A DNA stretch of 64,000 bases from Falsochrobactrum shanghaiense (GTDB taxonomy: Bacteria > Pseudomonadota > Alphaproteobacteria > Rhizobiales > Rhizobiaceae). The position numbers were made by a program, and so were the translations under genes. How positions within the stretch are numbered: the first letter of the stretch is position 1; each line of letters begins with the position of its first letter. Below the pieces are notes generated by a model. That model saw nothing but the letters and a program-made list of their open reading frames with translations, had not been told where the DNA came from and ran no database searches. The DNA lies in assembly GCF_003149535.1 (NCBI RefSeq), contig NZ_QGDB01000002.1, positions 496,001 to 560,000 of the forward strand, in the 5' to 3' direction. Shown in pieces: positions 19,460 through 28,307 of the stretch.

Positions 19460-20356
19460 ATGGCGGAATTCTTTATCGGTGTGGATGGCGGCGGCACCGG
19501 TTGCCGTGCCGTGATAGCGGATGCGGACGGCAATGTTCTTGGTCAGGGAAGCGGCGGTCCGGCAAATATTGTCACCGATCCGCAACGCGCGCTGATCAAT
19601 GTGCAAACGGCAATCGGCAGCGCAGTGGCGCAAGCGGGGCTGGATGAAGCGATTTATGCACGAAGCCATGCTTTTCTTGGTCTGGCTGGTGCCAATGTCG
19701 CAGGTTCAGGCATGGCAATTGCACAGGCCATGCCCTTTGCGCATACGCGTGTGGAATCTGATGGCCTCATTGCGCTTCAGGGCGCTTTGGGCGATCAGGA
19801 CGGTGTCGTCGTTATTCTGGGAACCGGCACTGCCTATATCATCCGCAGGCAAGGAAAAATCCGTTTCGTTGGCGGATGGGGCTTTCCTTTAAGTGATCTG
19901 GGCAGCGGTGCCCGGCTCGGCCAGAGCCTCCTGGAAGAATGTCTTCTAGTGCATGACGGCATTCATTCAGGCTCTTCGCTGACCAGTGCAATCCTGCAAG
20001 AGTTCGACAACAATCCCGACAATCTGGTGGAGTTTGGCCGCAAGGCCGCGCCGGGAGATTATGGGAAATATGCGCCGCGCATTTTCGAATATGCCAGCCG
20101 GGGCGACACGACGGCGCTCATGCTGCTTGAGCGCTCTGCCGCCCATGTCGGCAAAACGCTCGATATGCTGATCGCGCAAGGCGCCGAACGCATAAGCCTG
20201 CTGGGCGGCATGGCCAGGCTCTATGCCGAATATCTGCCGCCTTCCCAGAAGGCGCTATTGGTCGAACCGGCAGCGGACGGCCTGAGCGGCGCTGTGCAGC
20301 TTGCGATGAAGACCGTATCCATGCCGCGTAAAGCGGAGGCTGCGGATTACGTCTGA
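19460..20356 (+). CDS. BadF/BadG/BcrA-type ATPase, probable N-acetylglucosamine kinase
   Basis: 298-residue member of the ASKHA fold. The phosphate-1 motif is FIGVDGGGTGCRAVIADADG, phosphate-2 is VVVILGTGTAYII, and an adenosine-type motif is RISLLGGMARLYAEYLP. Short members of the BadF/BcrA family with DGGGT at the very N-terminus are usually N-acetylglucosamine or glucosamine kinases acting in amino sugar recycling. The substrate here is inferred from family only. GGAG precedes the start. The gene stands alone and converges on cydX with 10 bp between stop codons. Confidence 0.75.
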   Translation: MAEFFIGVDGGGTGCRAVIADADGNVLGQGSGGPANIVTDPQRALINVQTAIGSAVAQAGLDEAIYARSHAFLGLAGANVAGSGMAIAQAMPFAHTRVESDGLIALQGALGDQDGVVVILGTGTAYIIRRQGKIRFVGGWGFPLSDLGSGARLGQSLLEECLLVHDGIHSGSSLTSAILQEFDNNPDNLVEFGRKAAPGDYGKYAPRIFEYASRGDTTALMLLERSAAHVGKTLDMLIAQGAERISLLGGMARLYAEYLPPSQKALLVEPAADGLSGAVQLAMKTVSMPRKAEAADYV

Positions 20357-20366
20357 AGCGTCAATA

Positions 20367-20522
20367 TCAATGATTTTCATTGCCCATACGTGCCATCGCG
20401 GCTGTCGGATCTTCTGAAAGACGCTTGCGCGCCCGATCATCCATCAGTTCATACCACATGGCATTGAGGACTGCGAAAGCCACAGCCAGAGGCAGACCGA
20501 GCAACCAGGCAAAATACCACAT
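20367..20522 (-). CDS. cydX: Cytochrome bd oxidase small subunit CydX
   Basis: 51-residue single-pass membrane protein beginning MWYFAWLLGLPLAVAFAVLN, the hallmark of the CydX/YbgT family, followed by a polar tail (ELMDDRARKRLSEDP). GGAAAGGAGAG lies directly upstream. CydX binds CydAB and is needed for stable, active cytochrome bd; this has been described for Brucella abortus. It is the last gene of the cyd operon but is separated from cydB by 172 bp that carry a tandem repeat, instead of the usual tight spacing. That makes its separate translation or mRNA stability worth noting. Confidence 0.9.
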   Translation of the reverse strand: MWYFAWLLGLPLAVAFAVLNAMWYELMDDRARKRLSEDPTAAMARMGNENH

Positions 20523-20535
20523 TTTACTCTCCTTT

Positions 20536-20692
20536 CCGGATGCAAGACCGTTTCACACTTTTGCTGGCAATGGCTGGCCGTTTATTGCCGCATTGCCGGA
20601 CGCAAAACCGTTTCACACTTTTGCTGGCAATGACTGGCTATTTATTGTCGCATTGCCGGACGCAAAACCGTTTCACACTTTTGCTGGCAATG
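20536..20692. repeat. 60-bp tandem repeat, 2.6 copies, between cydB and cydX
   Basis: The period is exactly 60 bp: units at 20536-20595, 20596-20655 and a partial third at 20656-20692. Each holds the core AAAACCGTTTCACACTTTT (one base differs in the first). The segments CTGGCAATG and CATTGCCGG in neighbouring units are complementary, so the mRNA can form serial hairpins. A related core is present elsewhere in the window. Confidence 0.9.
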
Positions 20693-20694
20693 CT

Positions 20695-21849
20695 TTAATA
20701 AGCATGGTTGCTTTCATCTTCGATCATGTCCTTTTCGACCTTGCCCCATAAAACCTTGTAGACCCATGACGTATAGACGACGATAATCGGCAGGAAGATC
20801 GCACACACCACCAGCATGATGAACAAGGTGAGATGGCTTGACGATGAATCCCATACCGTCAGGCTCATCTTCGGATCGACGGTCGATGGCAGGATAAACG
20901 GGAACATCGATACGCCGACCGATGAAATAATGCCGAAGATCGACAGCTTGCCAAACAGAAGCGGTGCGAGTTGACGTCCGCTGCGCAGCGCAATGACCAC
21001 CGCAAGCGCCCCCAGAATGCCAAGTGCGGGCGCAATCAGCAGCCACGGATGGTTCGCGAAATTGGCAAACCACGCATTGTGATCCAGTTCGACAGTTTTT
21101 CGCAGCGGGTTCGACGGGCCGTCAGTGACGATCGGGCTGGTAATGCGATAACCCGAAATCCATAACCAGCTTGCCACACCGGCGAGCGCATAGATTACCA
21201 CCGTGGCAATTGCCGAGATATAGCCGCAGGCTCTGGCCCGTGCCTGTATCTGGCCGGAGGTTTTCAGCACCAGCCATGAGGAACCGTGCATAAGCAGCAT
21301 AGCGACCGACAAGACGCCGCAAAGAAGCGCGAACGGATTGAGCAGGCCAAGGAATGATCCCTCATAAAATATCTGCAAATCCTGATTGAGACGGAATGGA
21401 ACGCCCTGAAATGCATTGCCCACGGCGACACCAAAGATCAGCGTCGGCACAAAACCGCCGATGAACAAGGCCCGGTCCCAGCCTGAACGCCAGGCTTCGC
21501 TATCGCGTTTGGAGCGATACTTGAAAGCGACGGGACGCAATATCAGGGCGAAGAGAATAATGAACATCGCCAGATAAAAGCCGGAAAAGGACACGGCATA
21601 AATCATCGGCCAGGCGGCAAAAATCGAAGCCCCGGCCACAATCAGCCAGACCTGATTGCCCTCCCATACGGGTCCCATCGTATTGATGATGACGCGCCGG
21701 TCCATATCGCTTTTGCCGATAAATGGCAGGAGCATGCTGGCGCCGAGATCAAAACCGTCCATTACGGCGAATGCAATCAGCAACACCCCAATGAGCAGCC
21801 ACCAGATGATGCGAAGGGTTTCATAATCTAACAATTCGCTGAGTATCAT
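20695..21849 (-). CDS. cydB: Cytochrome bd ubiquinol oxidase subunit II
   Basis: 384-residue polytopic inner-membrane protein with eight to nine hydrophobic segments. Family signatures include the N-terminal WWLLIGVLLIAFAVMDGFDLG and GPVWEGNQVWLIVAG. It pairs with CydA to form the quinol-oxidising, oxygen-reducing cytochrome bd, which has high oxygen affinity. It begins 5 bp after cydA. Its stop is followed by the 60-bp repeat array and then cydX. Confidence 0.96.
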   Translation of the reverse strand: MILSELLDYETLRIIWWLLIGVLLIAFAVMDGFDLGASMLLPFIGKSDMDRRVIINTMGPVWEGNQVWLIVAGASIFAAWPMIYAVSFSGFYLAMFIILFALILRPVAFKYRSKRDSEAWRSGWDRALFIGGFVPTLIFGVAVGNAFQGVPFRLNQDLQIFYEGSFLGLLNPFALLCGVLSVAMLLMHGSSWLVLKTSGQIQARARACGYISAIATVVIYALAGVASWLWISGYRITSPIVTDGPSNPLRKTVELDHNAWFANFANHPWLLIAPALGILGALAVVIALRSGRQLAPLLFGKLSIFGIISSVGVSMFPFILPSTVDPKMSLTVWDSSSSHLTLFIMLVVCAIFLPIIVVYTSWVYKVLWGKVEKDMIEDESNHAY

Positions 21850-21854
21850 GATCT

Positions 21855-23432
21855 TTACTCCGCAGGTGCGATGGTGGCAGGCGCGAGCGTCGCCTCCGGT
21901 TTGCTGTCCGGTTCAGGCCCGGCCTTGATAGCGCGCAGCATCAAGCCCATTTCGATGATGAACAGGACCGTATAGATGGCCACGAAGCCAATGATCGTGA
22001 ACAGGACCGTTGAAGCGCCCAGATTGGAGACTGCCACCGCCGTCGGCAGAATTCCTTCGATAACCCATGGCTGACGGCCATATTCGGCGACAATCCATCC
22101 CATTTCCGCAGCAATCCACGGCAGCGGGATGGCAAACACGGCGACTTTAAGCAGGAACGGATAGCGGTCGAGCCTTCGCATGGCCGACAGGACGAAGAAA
22201 GTCGCCGTAAGCAGGATCAGGAAAAAGCCGATGGCGACCATGATGCGGAAGGCCCAGAACAATGGCAGCACACCCGGAACCGTGTCGCTTGCAGCCTGCT
22301 TTATCTGCGCGTCTGTTGCCTCTCGGGGATCATCCACATAACGCTTGAGCAGCAGCGCATAGCCCATCCACTGGCTGTTATCCGCAAAAACATCCTTGAC
22401 GTCCTGCGCAATAGCGCTCGTATCGCCTTCTGCGCGAATTTTCTGCAAGGCGTCATAAGCAAGAATGCCTTTACGGATATGGCCTTCGGCATTCTGGACG
22501 AGTTCATCGATACCGGGAATGGGTGTGGTCAGCGAGCGCGTACCGATCAGGCCCATAACCCACGGAATGCGGACAGCGAAATGCGTTTCACGCGCCTCCT
22601 GATCGGGGAAGCCAATTGCGGTGAAGGAAGCGGGCGCAGGTTCGGTTTCCCACATGGCTTCAATCGCGGCAAGCTTCATCTTCTGATGCTCATTGGCGAG
22701 ATAGCCGCTTTCATCGCCCAGAACCACCACCGATAAAGACGCGGCAAGACCGAAAGAGGCGGCGACCGTCAGCGAGCGCTTGGCAAGTTCTACCGAACGC
22801 CCTTTGAGCAAATACCAGGCTGAAATACCGAGCACGAAGATGGAGGCGGTCGCATAGCCGGCTGAAACCGTATGAACGAATTTTGCCTGCGCGACGGGAT
22901 TTGTCAGGACCGCGAAGAAATCGGTGATTTCCATGCGCATCGTTTCAGGATTGAAAGCCGAACCGACCGGATTCTGCATCCAGCCATTGGCGATCAGAAT
23001 CCACAGCGCCGAAAAATTGGAACCGGCGGCGACCGCATAGGTCGCCATCAGATGCCCAACCTTGGAAAGACGGTCCCAACCGAAAAAGAACAGGCCGACA
23101 AAGGTGGCTTCAAGAAAGAAAGCCATCAATCCTTCGATCGCCAGCGGAGCTCCGAAAATATCGCCCACATAATGGCTGTAATAGCTCCAGTTCATGCCGA
23201 ACTGGAATTCCATCACGACACCGGTTGCAACCCCCATGACGAAGTTGATGCCGAACAGCGTACCCCAGAATTTGGTCATCTGGCGCCAGATGAGCCGACC
23301 GGTCATGACATAAACGGTTTCCATGATGGCCAGCAGCACGGACAGTCCCAATGTGAGGGGTACGAAGAGGAAGTGATAAAGCGCCGTGATTGCAAACTGC
23401 AATCGCGACAGGGTGACAATATCGAATTCCAT
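21855..23432 (-). CDS. cydA: Cytochrome bd ubiquinol oxidase subunit I
   Basis: 525-residue heme-carrying subunit with about nine membrane helices. The N-terminal RLQFAITALYHFLFVPLTLG provides the axial His of heme b595 (about residue 20). GRQPWVIEGILPTAVAVS, near residue 450, is the conserved segment just after the Q-loop. The length is close to E. coli CydA, so the quinol-binding Q-loop is of the long type. It lies 69 bp downstream of cydC and 5 bp before cydB in the cydDCABX order, so maturation exporter and oxidase are probably co-transcribed. Confidence 0.96.
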   Translation of the reverse strand: MEFDIVTLSRLQFAITALYHFLFVPLTLGLSVLLAIMETVYVMTGRLIWRQMTKFWGTLFGINFVMGVATGVVMEFQFGMNWSYYSHYVGDIFGAPLAIEGLMAFFLEATFVGLFFFGWDRLSKVGHLMATYAVAAGSNFSALWILIANGWMQNPVGSAFNPETMRMEITDFFAVLTNPVAQAKFVHTVSAGYATASIFVLGISAWYLLKGRSVELAKRSLTVAASFGLAASLSVVVLGDESGYLANEHQKMKLAAIEAMWETEPAPASFTAIGFPDQEARETHFAVRIPWVMGLIGTRSLTTPIPGIDELVQNAEGHIRKGILAYDALQKIRAEGDTSAIAQDVKDVFADNSQWMGYALLLKRYVDDPREATDAQIKQAASDTVPGVLPLFWAFRIMVAIGFFLILLTATFFVLSAMRRLDRYPFLLKVAVFAIPLPWIAAEMGWIVAEYGRQPWVIEGILPTAVAVSNLGASTVLFTIIGFVAIYTVLFIIEMGLMLRAIKAGPEPDSKPEATLAPATIAPAE

Positions 23433-23501
23433 CTTTTTAAACCGCTACAGACGGCCTCCTGATCTTGCGGACTGCGCGGTTGCGCAGCCCTTTGCACTCA
23501 T

Positions 23502-25184
23502 TCATCTCAGGGCGGCAATAAGCTGGCCAAAGCGAGCTTCGCTTTTGGCCGCGGATTCTATGAGTTTGCCCTGTTTCAAAACAATAATGCGGTCGCATAT
23601 GGATGCTTCACGCTCGATATGGGTTGCAATTAATAAAGTATGTCCCTCGGCCCGCTGGGCAAGCCGCAAAAGCACGTCTTGCGCGGTGGCCCGATCCAGA
23701 CCTTCGGTCGGCTCGTCAAGCAGCCACAGCAGCGCATCGGTCAGAAAAAGCCGCGCCAGCGCAAGGCGCCTTGCCTGTCCGCCGGAAAGTCCCAGACCGC
23801 CCTCGCCTAACATCGTGTCCAGCCCCGCTGGCTGGGCTTCTATAAATTCGCCAAGGCCAGCCGCCTGCAAGGCCAGCAGGAGGTCTTCGTCACTTGCCTG
23901 GGGGTTGGCCAGTTGCAAATTGCTGCGAAGACTGTCCTGAAAAAGCTCGGTTCGCTGGGTCAGAAGCCTTGCCGGCACTGTGCGCACGCTCCCGCTTTCC
24001 GCTCCGATTTCTCCGGCCAAAACATTGAAAATCGTGGATTTCCCCGCTCCGCTGGCGCCGATAATGGCGACCCGCTCGCCTTGCGCGATTTCCAGATCGA
24101 TTCCTTTAAGCGCTGCATCGCGCGTGCCATCATGACGGGCGACGAGCTGTTTCAGGCTTGCCGCGATGCCGGAACCCGGCAAAGGCAGAGTTTCGAATAT
24201 ATCGGATTCTTTTAGCTGCGGAGCGAGGCGTCGGGCGGCAAGAATGGTGCGGCCAAGCTCCATCGCGCCGCGCCGAAGGGCAAGAAACGGCTCCATCGCA
24301 CCCAGAATGATGAGTATACCCAAAGCCGCCACCGGGGCGTTTATCTGGCCAGCCTGCACAAGCAGCCCCACGCCGACAAGCCCGCAGGAAAGCAGTCCCG
24401 CATGCAAGATGCCAAAAGCCGTTCCGGTCCGGATTTCAATGCGGTTCAACAGCCGATCCGCCGAGGCGATATAGCTATCGGCGCGCGTGATGGCAGCATT
24501 TTGCGCGTCTATTCGCCCGGCCATGAGCAGTTCGGTTTGACCAGCTACCAGATCAATGGTCCGCGCACGCAGCGCTTCGGTCCCTTTTGCCCGCCGGCGC
24601 ATAGGTTTTTGCGATTGCCTTGCCGCCATGAACGGCAGGCCGATGCCCGCCGCCAGAAATGCCAGCCCGACAAGAAGCCCGAAAACCGGCGTCATGAGGC
24701 CGAGCGCCAGCCCGGCAATCAGCGCTGTCGCAAAAGCCGCGCCTGCCGGAACGATGACACGAAGATAAAGGGAATCGAGCGCATCAATATCAGCAGTCAA
24801 CCGGAAGAGAAGCTGTGCGGGACGCTTGAGCAGGGCCTTAGCGCTTGCAGGCCTTGCCCAGCTGCGAAACAGTTTTTCGCGCAAGGCCGCAAGAATGGAG
24901 AGTGTGGCATCATGCGTAACCAGACGTTCCAGATAGCGCGCGCCCGTACGAATGATTGCCAGAAGCCGAATGCCAGCAGCCGGGGCAAACACATCAAACA
25001 CAATGGCTGTGGCGACGCTCAGCCCTGCAATAGCAGTTGCAGTGATAAACCAGCCCGAAAGCCCCAGCAGCGCGATACCGGCAAGTACCGTTGCGGTAGC
25101 AACTAGAATGCCGGCATATAAGGCCAAGCCTCTGGTACGAAAAAAGAGGTGCAGGATGGGACGAAGTAATCGAAGCGCGTTCAT
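23502..25184 (-). CDS. cydC: CydDC exporter subunit CydC
   Basis: 560-residue ABC exporter half with an N-terminal six-helix membrane domain and a C-terminal ATPase. Walker A is IIGASGAGKSTIFNVLAG, the ABC signature is LSGGQARRLALARLF, and Walker B is LWLLDEPTEGLD. With CydD it exports cysteine/glutathione to the periplasm and is needed for assembly of cytochrome bd. The start overlaps the cydD stop by 4 bp. Confidence 0.93.
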   Translation of the reverse strand: MNALRLLRPILHLFFRTRGLALYAGILVATATVLAGIALLGLSGWFITATAIAGLSVATAIVFDVFAPAAGIRLLAIIRTGARYLERLVTHDATLSILAALREKLFRSWARPASAKALLKRPAQLLFRLTADIDALDSLYLRVIVPAGAAFATALIAGLALGLMTPVFGLLVGLAFLAAGIGLPFMAARQSQKPMRRRAKGTEALRARTIDLVAGQTELLMAGRIDAQNAAITRADSYIASADRLLNRIEIRTGTAFGILHAGLLSCGLVGVGLLVQAGQINAPVAALGILIILGAMEPFLALRRGAMELGRTILAARRLAPQLKESDIFETLPLPGSGIAASLKQLVARHDGTRDAALKGIDLEIAQGERVAIIGASGAGKSTIFNVLAGEIGAESGSVRTVPARLLTQRTELFQDSLRSNLQLANPQASDEDLLLALQAAGLGEFIEAQPAGLDTMLGEGGLGLSGGQARRLALARLFLTDALLWLLDEPTEGLDRATAQDVLLRLAQRAEGHTLLIATHIEREASICDRIIVLKQGKLIESAAKSEARFGQLIAALR

Positions 25185-26932
25185 TCCGCTGCCCTCTTCG
25201 GCCAGTATGGCTCATTTCCTCTCATATCATCAAGCCGGACGATACGATCCAGCCTGCGTGCAAGCATCTCGTCATGAGTGGAAATAATCAGGGTTTTGCC
25301 TTTGGCAAGGTCAAGCAGGCTATCGGCAATGCGCCTTGCAGTCTCATGATCGAGATGGGCGGTCGGCTCATCGGCAAGAATAATATCGGCCTGATCGTCA
25401 ACCGCGATACGAGCCAATGCAAGGCGAAGCGCTTCGCCGCCCGAAAGCCCGGCCCCGTTTTCGCCGATCAGCCCATTACCGGTAACGCCTATAACATGGC
25501 TCAATTCGACTTGCCCGACGATGGATCTGGTTTGCTCAGCATCGACCGGGCGGCCCAGCGTGATATTATGACGGGCACTGCCCGCAAAAATATGCGGCTT
25601 CTGGCCCACCCAGCGCATTCTTTTCCGTAAGGCTGCGGCAGTCTCGTCCTCCAAGCTTACGCCGCCGATTTCGATTTTGCCCTTTTGCGGAGCGGCCAAA
25701 CCGGCGATCAGCGCCAACAGGGTCGATTTACCATAGCCGCTTGGTGCAAGCACCGCGACATGCTCGCCCGCTTCTATATCGAGATCGAACCGGGTGAGAA
25801 TATTTGCGCCGCCGGCATAGGCGAAATCGACGTCGCGCAGCACGATGGATGGGGCCTGATGCCCGCCGCCGTTTTCAGCCGATCCGCCATCTATGATGGA
25901 CATATCATGGCGCGAAAGTTCTTCCAGCGCATCAATTGCCGCCTCGCCCGACGCCTTGTCATGCCAGACTGCGGACAGATCGCGCAAAGGTTCGAAGAAG
26001 GCGGGCGACAACAACAGGATGAACAATCCTTCGGCAAGGGTGAGCTTGTCTCCCCAGGCGCCGAAATTCAGCGGACCGAGAAGATGGAACCCGATATAGA
26101 CCGCGACCATCGCAACGCCGAGCGCCGAAAACAGCTCCAGAACCGCCGATGACAGAAAGGCAATGCGCAGCACATTCATGGTCTTTGCGCGCAATGTTTC
26201 GGCATTGGCGCGCAGCCGCAATGCCGTCATGTCGACAGCATGAAAACTGCGGATCGTCGCAAGACCGCGCAGACGGTCGAGCAGGAATCCGTTCATATCG
26301 CCAAGCGCCACAAGCTGTTTTTCACTTGCCGCCTGCGCCCGCCAGCCGATCAGCGCCATGAAAATTGGAATGAGGGGTGCCGCGATGAACAAAATCAGCG
26401 CCGATACCCATGAAAACCATAAAACGACCGCGAGAATGACAAGCGGCAACAGCATGACGCGGAAACGGACCGGCGCAAAACGCGACAGATAAGGAACAAT
26501 CATTTCCGCCTGTTCGGCAAGCATGCTGGCGGCTTCGCCAGAGGCCGGGCGGGATCGGTCGAGCGGCGAACGCCGGGAAAGAGCGAAAACGGCTTTTTCC
26601 CGCATTCGGGTAAGTTCCGCCCTCGCCGCATCATAGGCCATTGCCGCGCCGCGTTCATCCAGAAGGCTGCGAAGACAGCCGATGAGAAACAGGCCCGCTG
26701 CAAGATAATACAGCGTTGCGTCAAAGCCGGTATCGGCAAGCAGCCCCACGCCATAGGCCAGAAGGGCCGCCTGCGGCAGCCATAAAACCGCGGCCGCGGC
26801 CTGTATTCTCGCCCCCCTTTTTAGCTCAGGCGGAATTGCCCTGCCGCGCGCACGACGTTTTTTGCCTGCTTTGCCTGCCGGTCCGCCTACCGGTCCGCTT
26901 GCCGGTTCCGCCTGGGGGGTAACGGATGTCAC
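25181..26932 (-). CDS. cydD: CydDC exporter subunit CydD
   Basis: 583-residue ABC half-exporter with a transmembrane domain in the first ~330 residues. The ATPase part has Walker A VLAPSGYGKSTLLALIAG, signature LSGGEALRLALARI and Walker B DIILADEPTAHLD. It partners with CydC. The N-terminal ~40 residues are proline/glycine- and lysine-rich (PVGGPAGKAGKKRRARGR) and precede the first helix. It overlaps the upstream regulator by 4 bp and cydC by 4 bp, so regulator, exporter and oxidase form one transcription unit. Confidence 0.93.
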   Translation of the reverse strand: MTSVTPQAEPASGPVGGPAGKAGKKRRARGRAIPPELKRGARIQAAAAVLWLPQAALLAYGVGLLADTGFDATLYYLAAGLFLIGCLRSLLDERGAAMAYDAARAELTRMREKAVFALSRRSPLDRSRPASGEAASMLAEQAEMIVPYLSRFAPVRFRVMLLPLVILAVVLWFSWVSALILFIAAPLIPIFMALIGWRAQAASEKQLVALGDMNGFLLDRLRGLATIRSFHAVDMTALRLRANAETLRAKTMNVLRIAFLSSAVLELFSALGVAMVAVYIGFHLLGPLNFGAWGDKLTLAEGLFILLLSPAFFEPLRDLSAVWHDKASGEAAIDALEELSRHDMSIIDGGSAENGGGHQAPSIVLRDVDFAYAGGANILTRFDLDIEAGEHVAVLAPSGYGKSTLLALIAGLAAPQKGKIEIGGVSLEDETAAALRKRMRWVGQKPHIFAGSARHNITLGRPVDAEQTRSIVGQVELSHVIGVTGNGLIGENGAGLSGGEALRLALARIAVDDQADIILADEPTAHLDHETARRIADSLLDLAKGKTLIISTHDEMLARRLDRIVRLDDMRGNEPYWPKRAAE

Positions 26933-27513
26933 TCTTGCTTAGGCTCCTTTTTGGCCGATGTCCGACCGCGTCCCAAGGCCACGATCTTATCCGTGGTCTC
27001 AAGGAAACGGGTGACTTTGGCGCCAAGCGCCAGAAGGCTCGTCAGTCTGTCCGTGTCGAGTTTCTTGACGTCGTCATACCAATTGGTCAGCCGCTCGATC
27101 AGGGCATACATGTCTTTCATGCGGTCCTGCGCATAGCGGTCCTTGTCGTCCTGCGGCTGCTCCATCAGCACTTCGCGCAGCACGCTCAGCGTGGGGTCGA
27201 TCTCACGCTTCTTGCGCTCCTCCGCAAGCGTGCGCAGAATCTGCCACACATCTTCGGGCGTCGTATAAAAATCCCGACGATCGCCGGGTATGTGCTTGAG
27301 AATAACAAGATTCCATCCCTGCAACTCGCGAATACCCATCGAGACATTTGAACGCGAGACCCCAAGCGCCTCAACGATCTCATCGGCACAGAGCGGTTCT
27401 GTTGCAAGATAAAGCAAAGCGTATATCTGCCCTACAGTGCGATTGATGCCCCAACGGCTGCCCATCTCTCCAAAATGAAGCACAAACGACTGAACGATCG
27501 GTGATAATTCCAA
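26929..27513 (-). CDS. GbsR/MarR-like winged-helix transcriptional regulator, first gene of the cyd operon
   Basis: 194 residues. The N-terminal half is a winged helix: WGINRTVGQIYALLYLATEP, CADEIVEALGVSRSNVSMGI (recognition helix) and a wing reading VILKHIPGDRRDFYTTPEDV. This matches the GbsR-type MarR regulators. The C-terminal half is helical with many charged residues and probably dimerises. It overlaps cydD by 4 bp, so it very likely controls its own operon. Two similar dyad sites lie just upstream at 27531-27561, placed well for autoregulation. The signal it senses cannot be read from sequence. Confidence 0.82.
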   Translation of the reverse strand: MELSPIVQSFVLHFGEMGSRWGINRTVGQIYALLYLATEPLCADEIVEALGVSRSNVSMGIRELQGWNLVILKHIPGDRRDFYTTPEDVWQILRTLAEERKKREIDPTLSVLREVLMEQPQDDKDRYAQDRMKDMYALIERLTNWYDDVKKLDTDRLTSLLALGAKVTRFLETTDKIVALGRGRTSAKKEPKQE

Positions 27514-27530
27514 GTTCCCTCTCCCGTAAA

Positions 27531-27561
27531 TTCTGAATTTTCAGAAATTACTGAAAATCAG
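27531..27561 (-). promoter_or_regulatory. Candidate paired operator of the cyd operon regulator
   Basis: TTCTGAATTTTCAGAA (27531-27546) is a perfect inverted repeat (7-bp arms, 2-bp centre). A second related site, CTGAAAATCAG, follows at 27551-27561, with 18 bp between equivalent positions. Both lie 18-48 bp upstream of the regulator's start codon. Confidence 0.5.
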
Positions 27562-27661
27562 ATAGACCATTTTCTCGGCTGCTTCAATCTGCACGCCCAA
27601 GAGCCATGTGCATCTGGTCAATTAGCCGCAGGTCTTCGCATTCCTCCCATGCGGTCGACCT

Positions 27662-28015
27662 TCACTTTAATTCGGAAGACGATGGAAGCTCCTTACTGTC
27701 ATCTGTCTGGTCGCGGTGGATCACCGCGCGGCTCAACAGCATGAGTGTAACCGGCGTGGTAACAACCACAAAGACGGTAATCAGCACTTCATGGAAAATC
27801 GGCCTGGATTGCAGGATCGAGAAAAAGATGATCGATGCGATCAGAATGCCGCCTGCGCCGAAAGTCGAGCCGAGCGTGGGCGCGTGCAAGCGTTCATAAA
27901 AGCTTTTGAAGCGCACAAGCCCGATACACCCGATCAATGTCAGGGCCGCACCGGCAAGGAGAAAAAACGAAACGAGAATTGCCGCCCAGACTGGCAGTTC
28001 AGCGGTTGGGGTCAT
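27662..28015 (-). CDS. phaG: Cation/proton antiporter subunit G (Mrp/Pha)
   Basis: 117-residue membrane protein with three helices. ALTLIGCIGLVRFKSFYERLHAPTLGSTFG is the MnhG/PhaG signature region (positions 25-54). It is the last gene of the six-gene pha operon. I chose ATG 28015, which overlaps phaF by 4 bp; a longer frame open to 28348 only translates phaF out of frame. The C-terminal tail (DDSKELPSSSELK) is hydrophilic. The subunit is needed for assembly of the multi-subunit antiporter. Confidence 0.92.
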   Translation of the reverse strand: MTPTAELPVWAAILVSFFLLAGAALTLIGCIGLVRFKSFYERLHAPTLGSTFGAGGILIASIIFFSILQSRPIFHEVLITVFVVVTTPVTLMLLSRAVIHRDQTDDSKELPSSSELK

Positions 28016-28293
28016 TCGATCACCTCGCCACGCATCAGGAATTTGGCCAAGGCCACGGTTCCGACGAAACTCAGCAGCGCAATGATCAGCGCCGCTTCGA
28101 AATAGATGATGGTTCCGGTGCGCATCCCGAAAGTCAGCAGAAGCAGCATCGAGTTCAGATAAAGCGCATCGGTTGCCAGAACCCGGTCCTGTGCCCGCGG
28201 ACCGACCAGCAGCCGGTAAACTGTACAGCCCATTGCTGCCACGAGCATCAGCTGGGCGGCAAGCAGAGACCAGAAGATGATGACTGCACTCAT
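28012..28293 (-). CDS. phaF: Cation/proton antiporter subunit F (Mrp/Pha)
   Basis: 93-residue protein with three hydrophobic segments. CTVYRLLVGPRAQDRVLATDAL is the MnhF/PhaF signature. It lies between phaE (14 bp upstream) and phaG (4-bp overlap). It is a small structural subunit of the Na+ or K+/H+ antiporter complex. Confidence 0.92.
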   Translation of the reverse strand: MSAVIIFWSLLAAQLMLVAAMGCTVYRLLVGPRAQDRVLATDALYLNSMLLLLTFGMRTGTIIYFEAALIIALLSFVGTVALAKFLMRGEVIE

Positions 28294-28307
28294 GCCGATT
28301 TCTCCAT

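Noticed and set aside
20536-20692. Possible CRISPR array
   Set aside because: The units are contiguous 60-bp copies without variable spacers, and no cas genes are present.
20380-20751. Plus-strand 123-codon frame with a repeated 20-residue unit across the cydB-cydX gap
   Set aside because: The frame stays open only because the repeat period is 60 bp; it is antisense to cydX and the cydB end and has no RBS or family.
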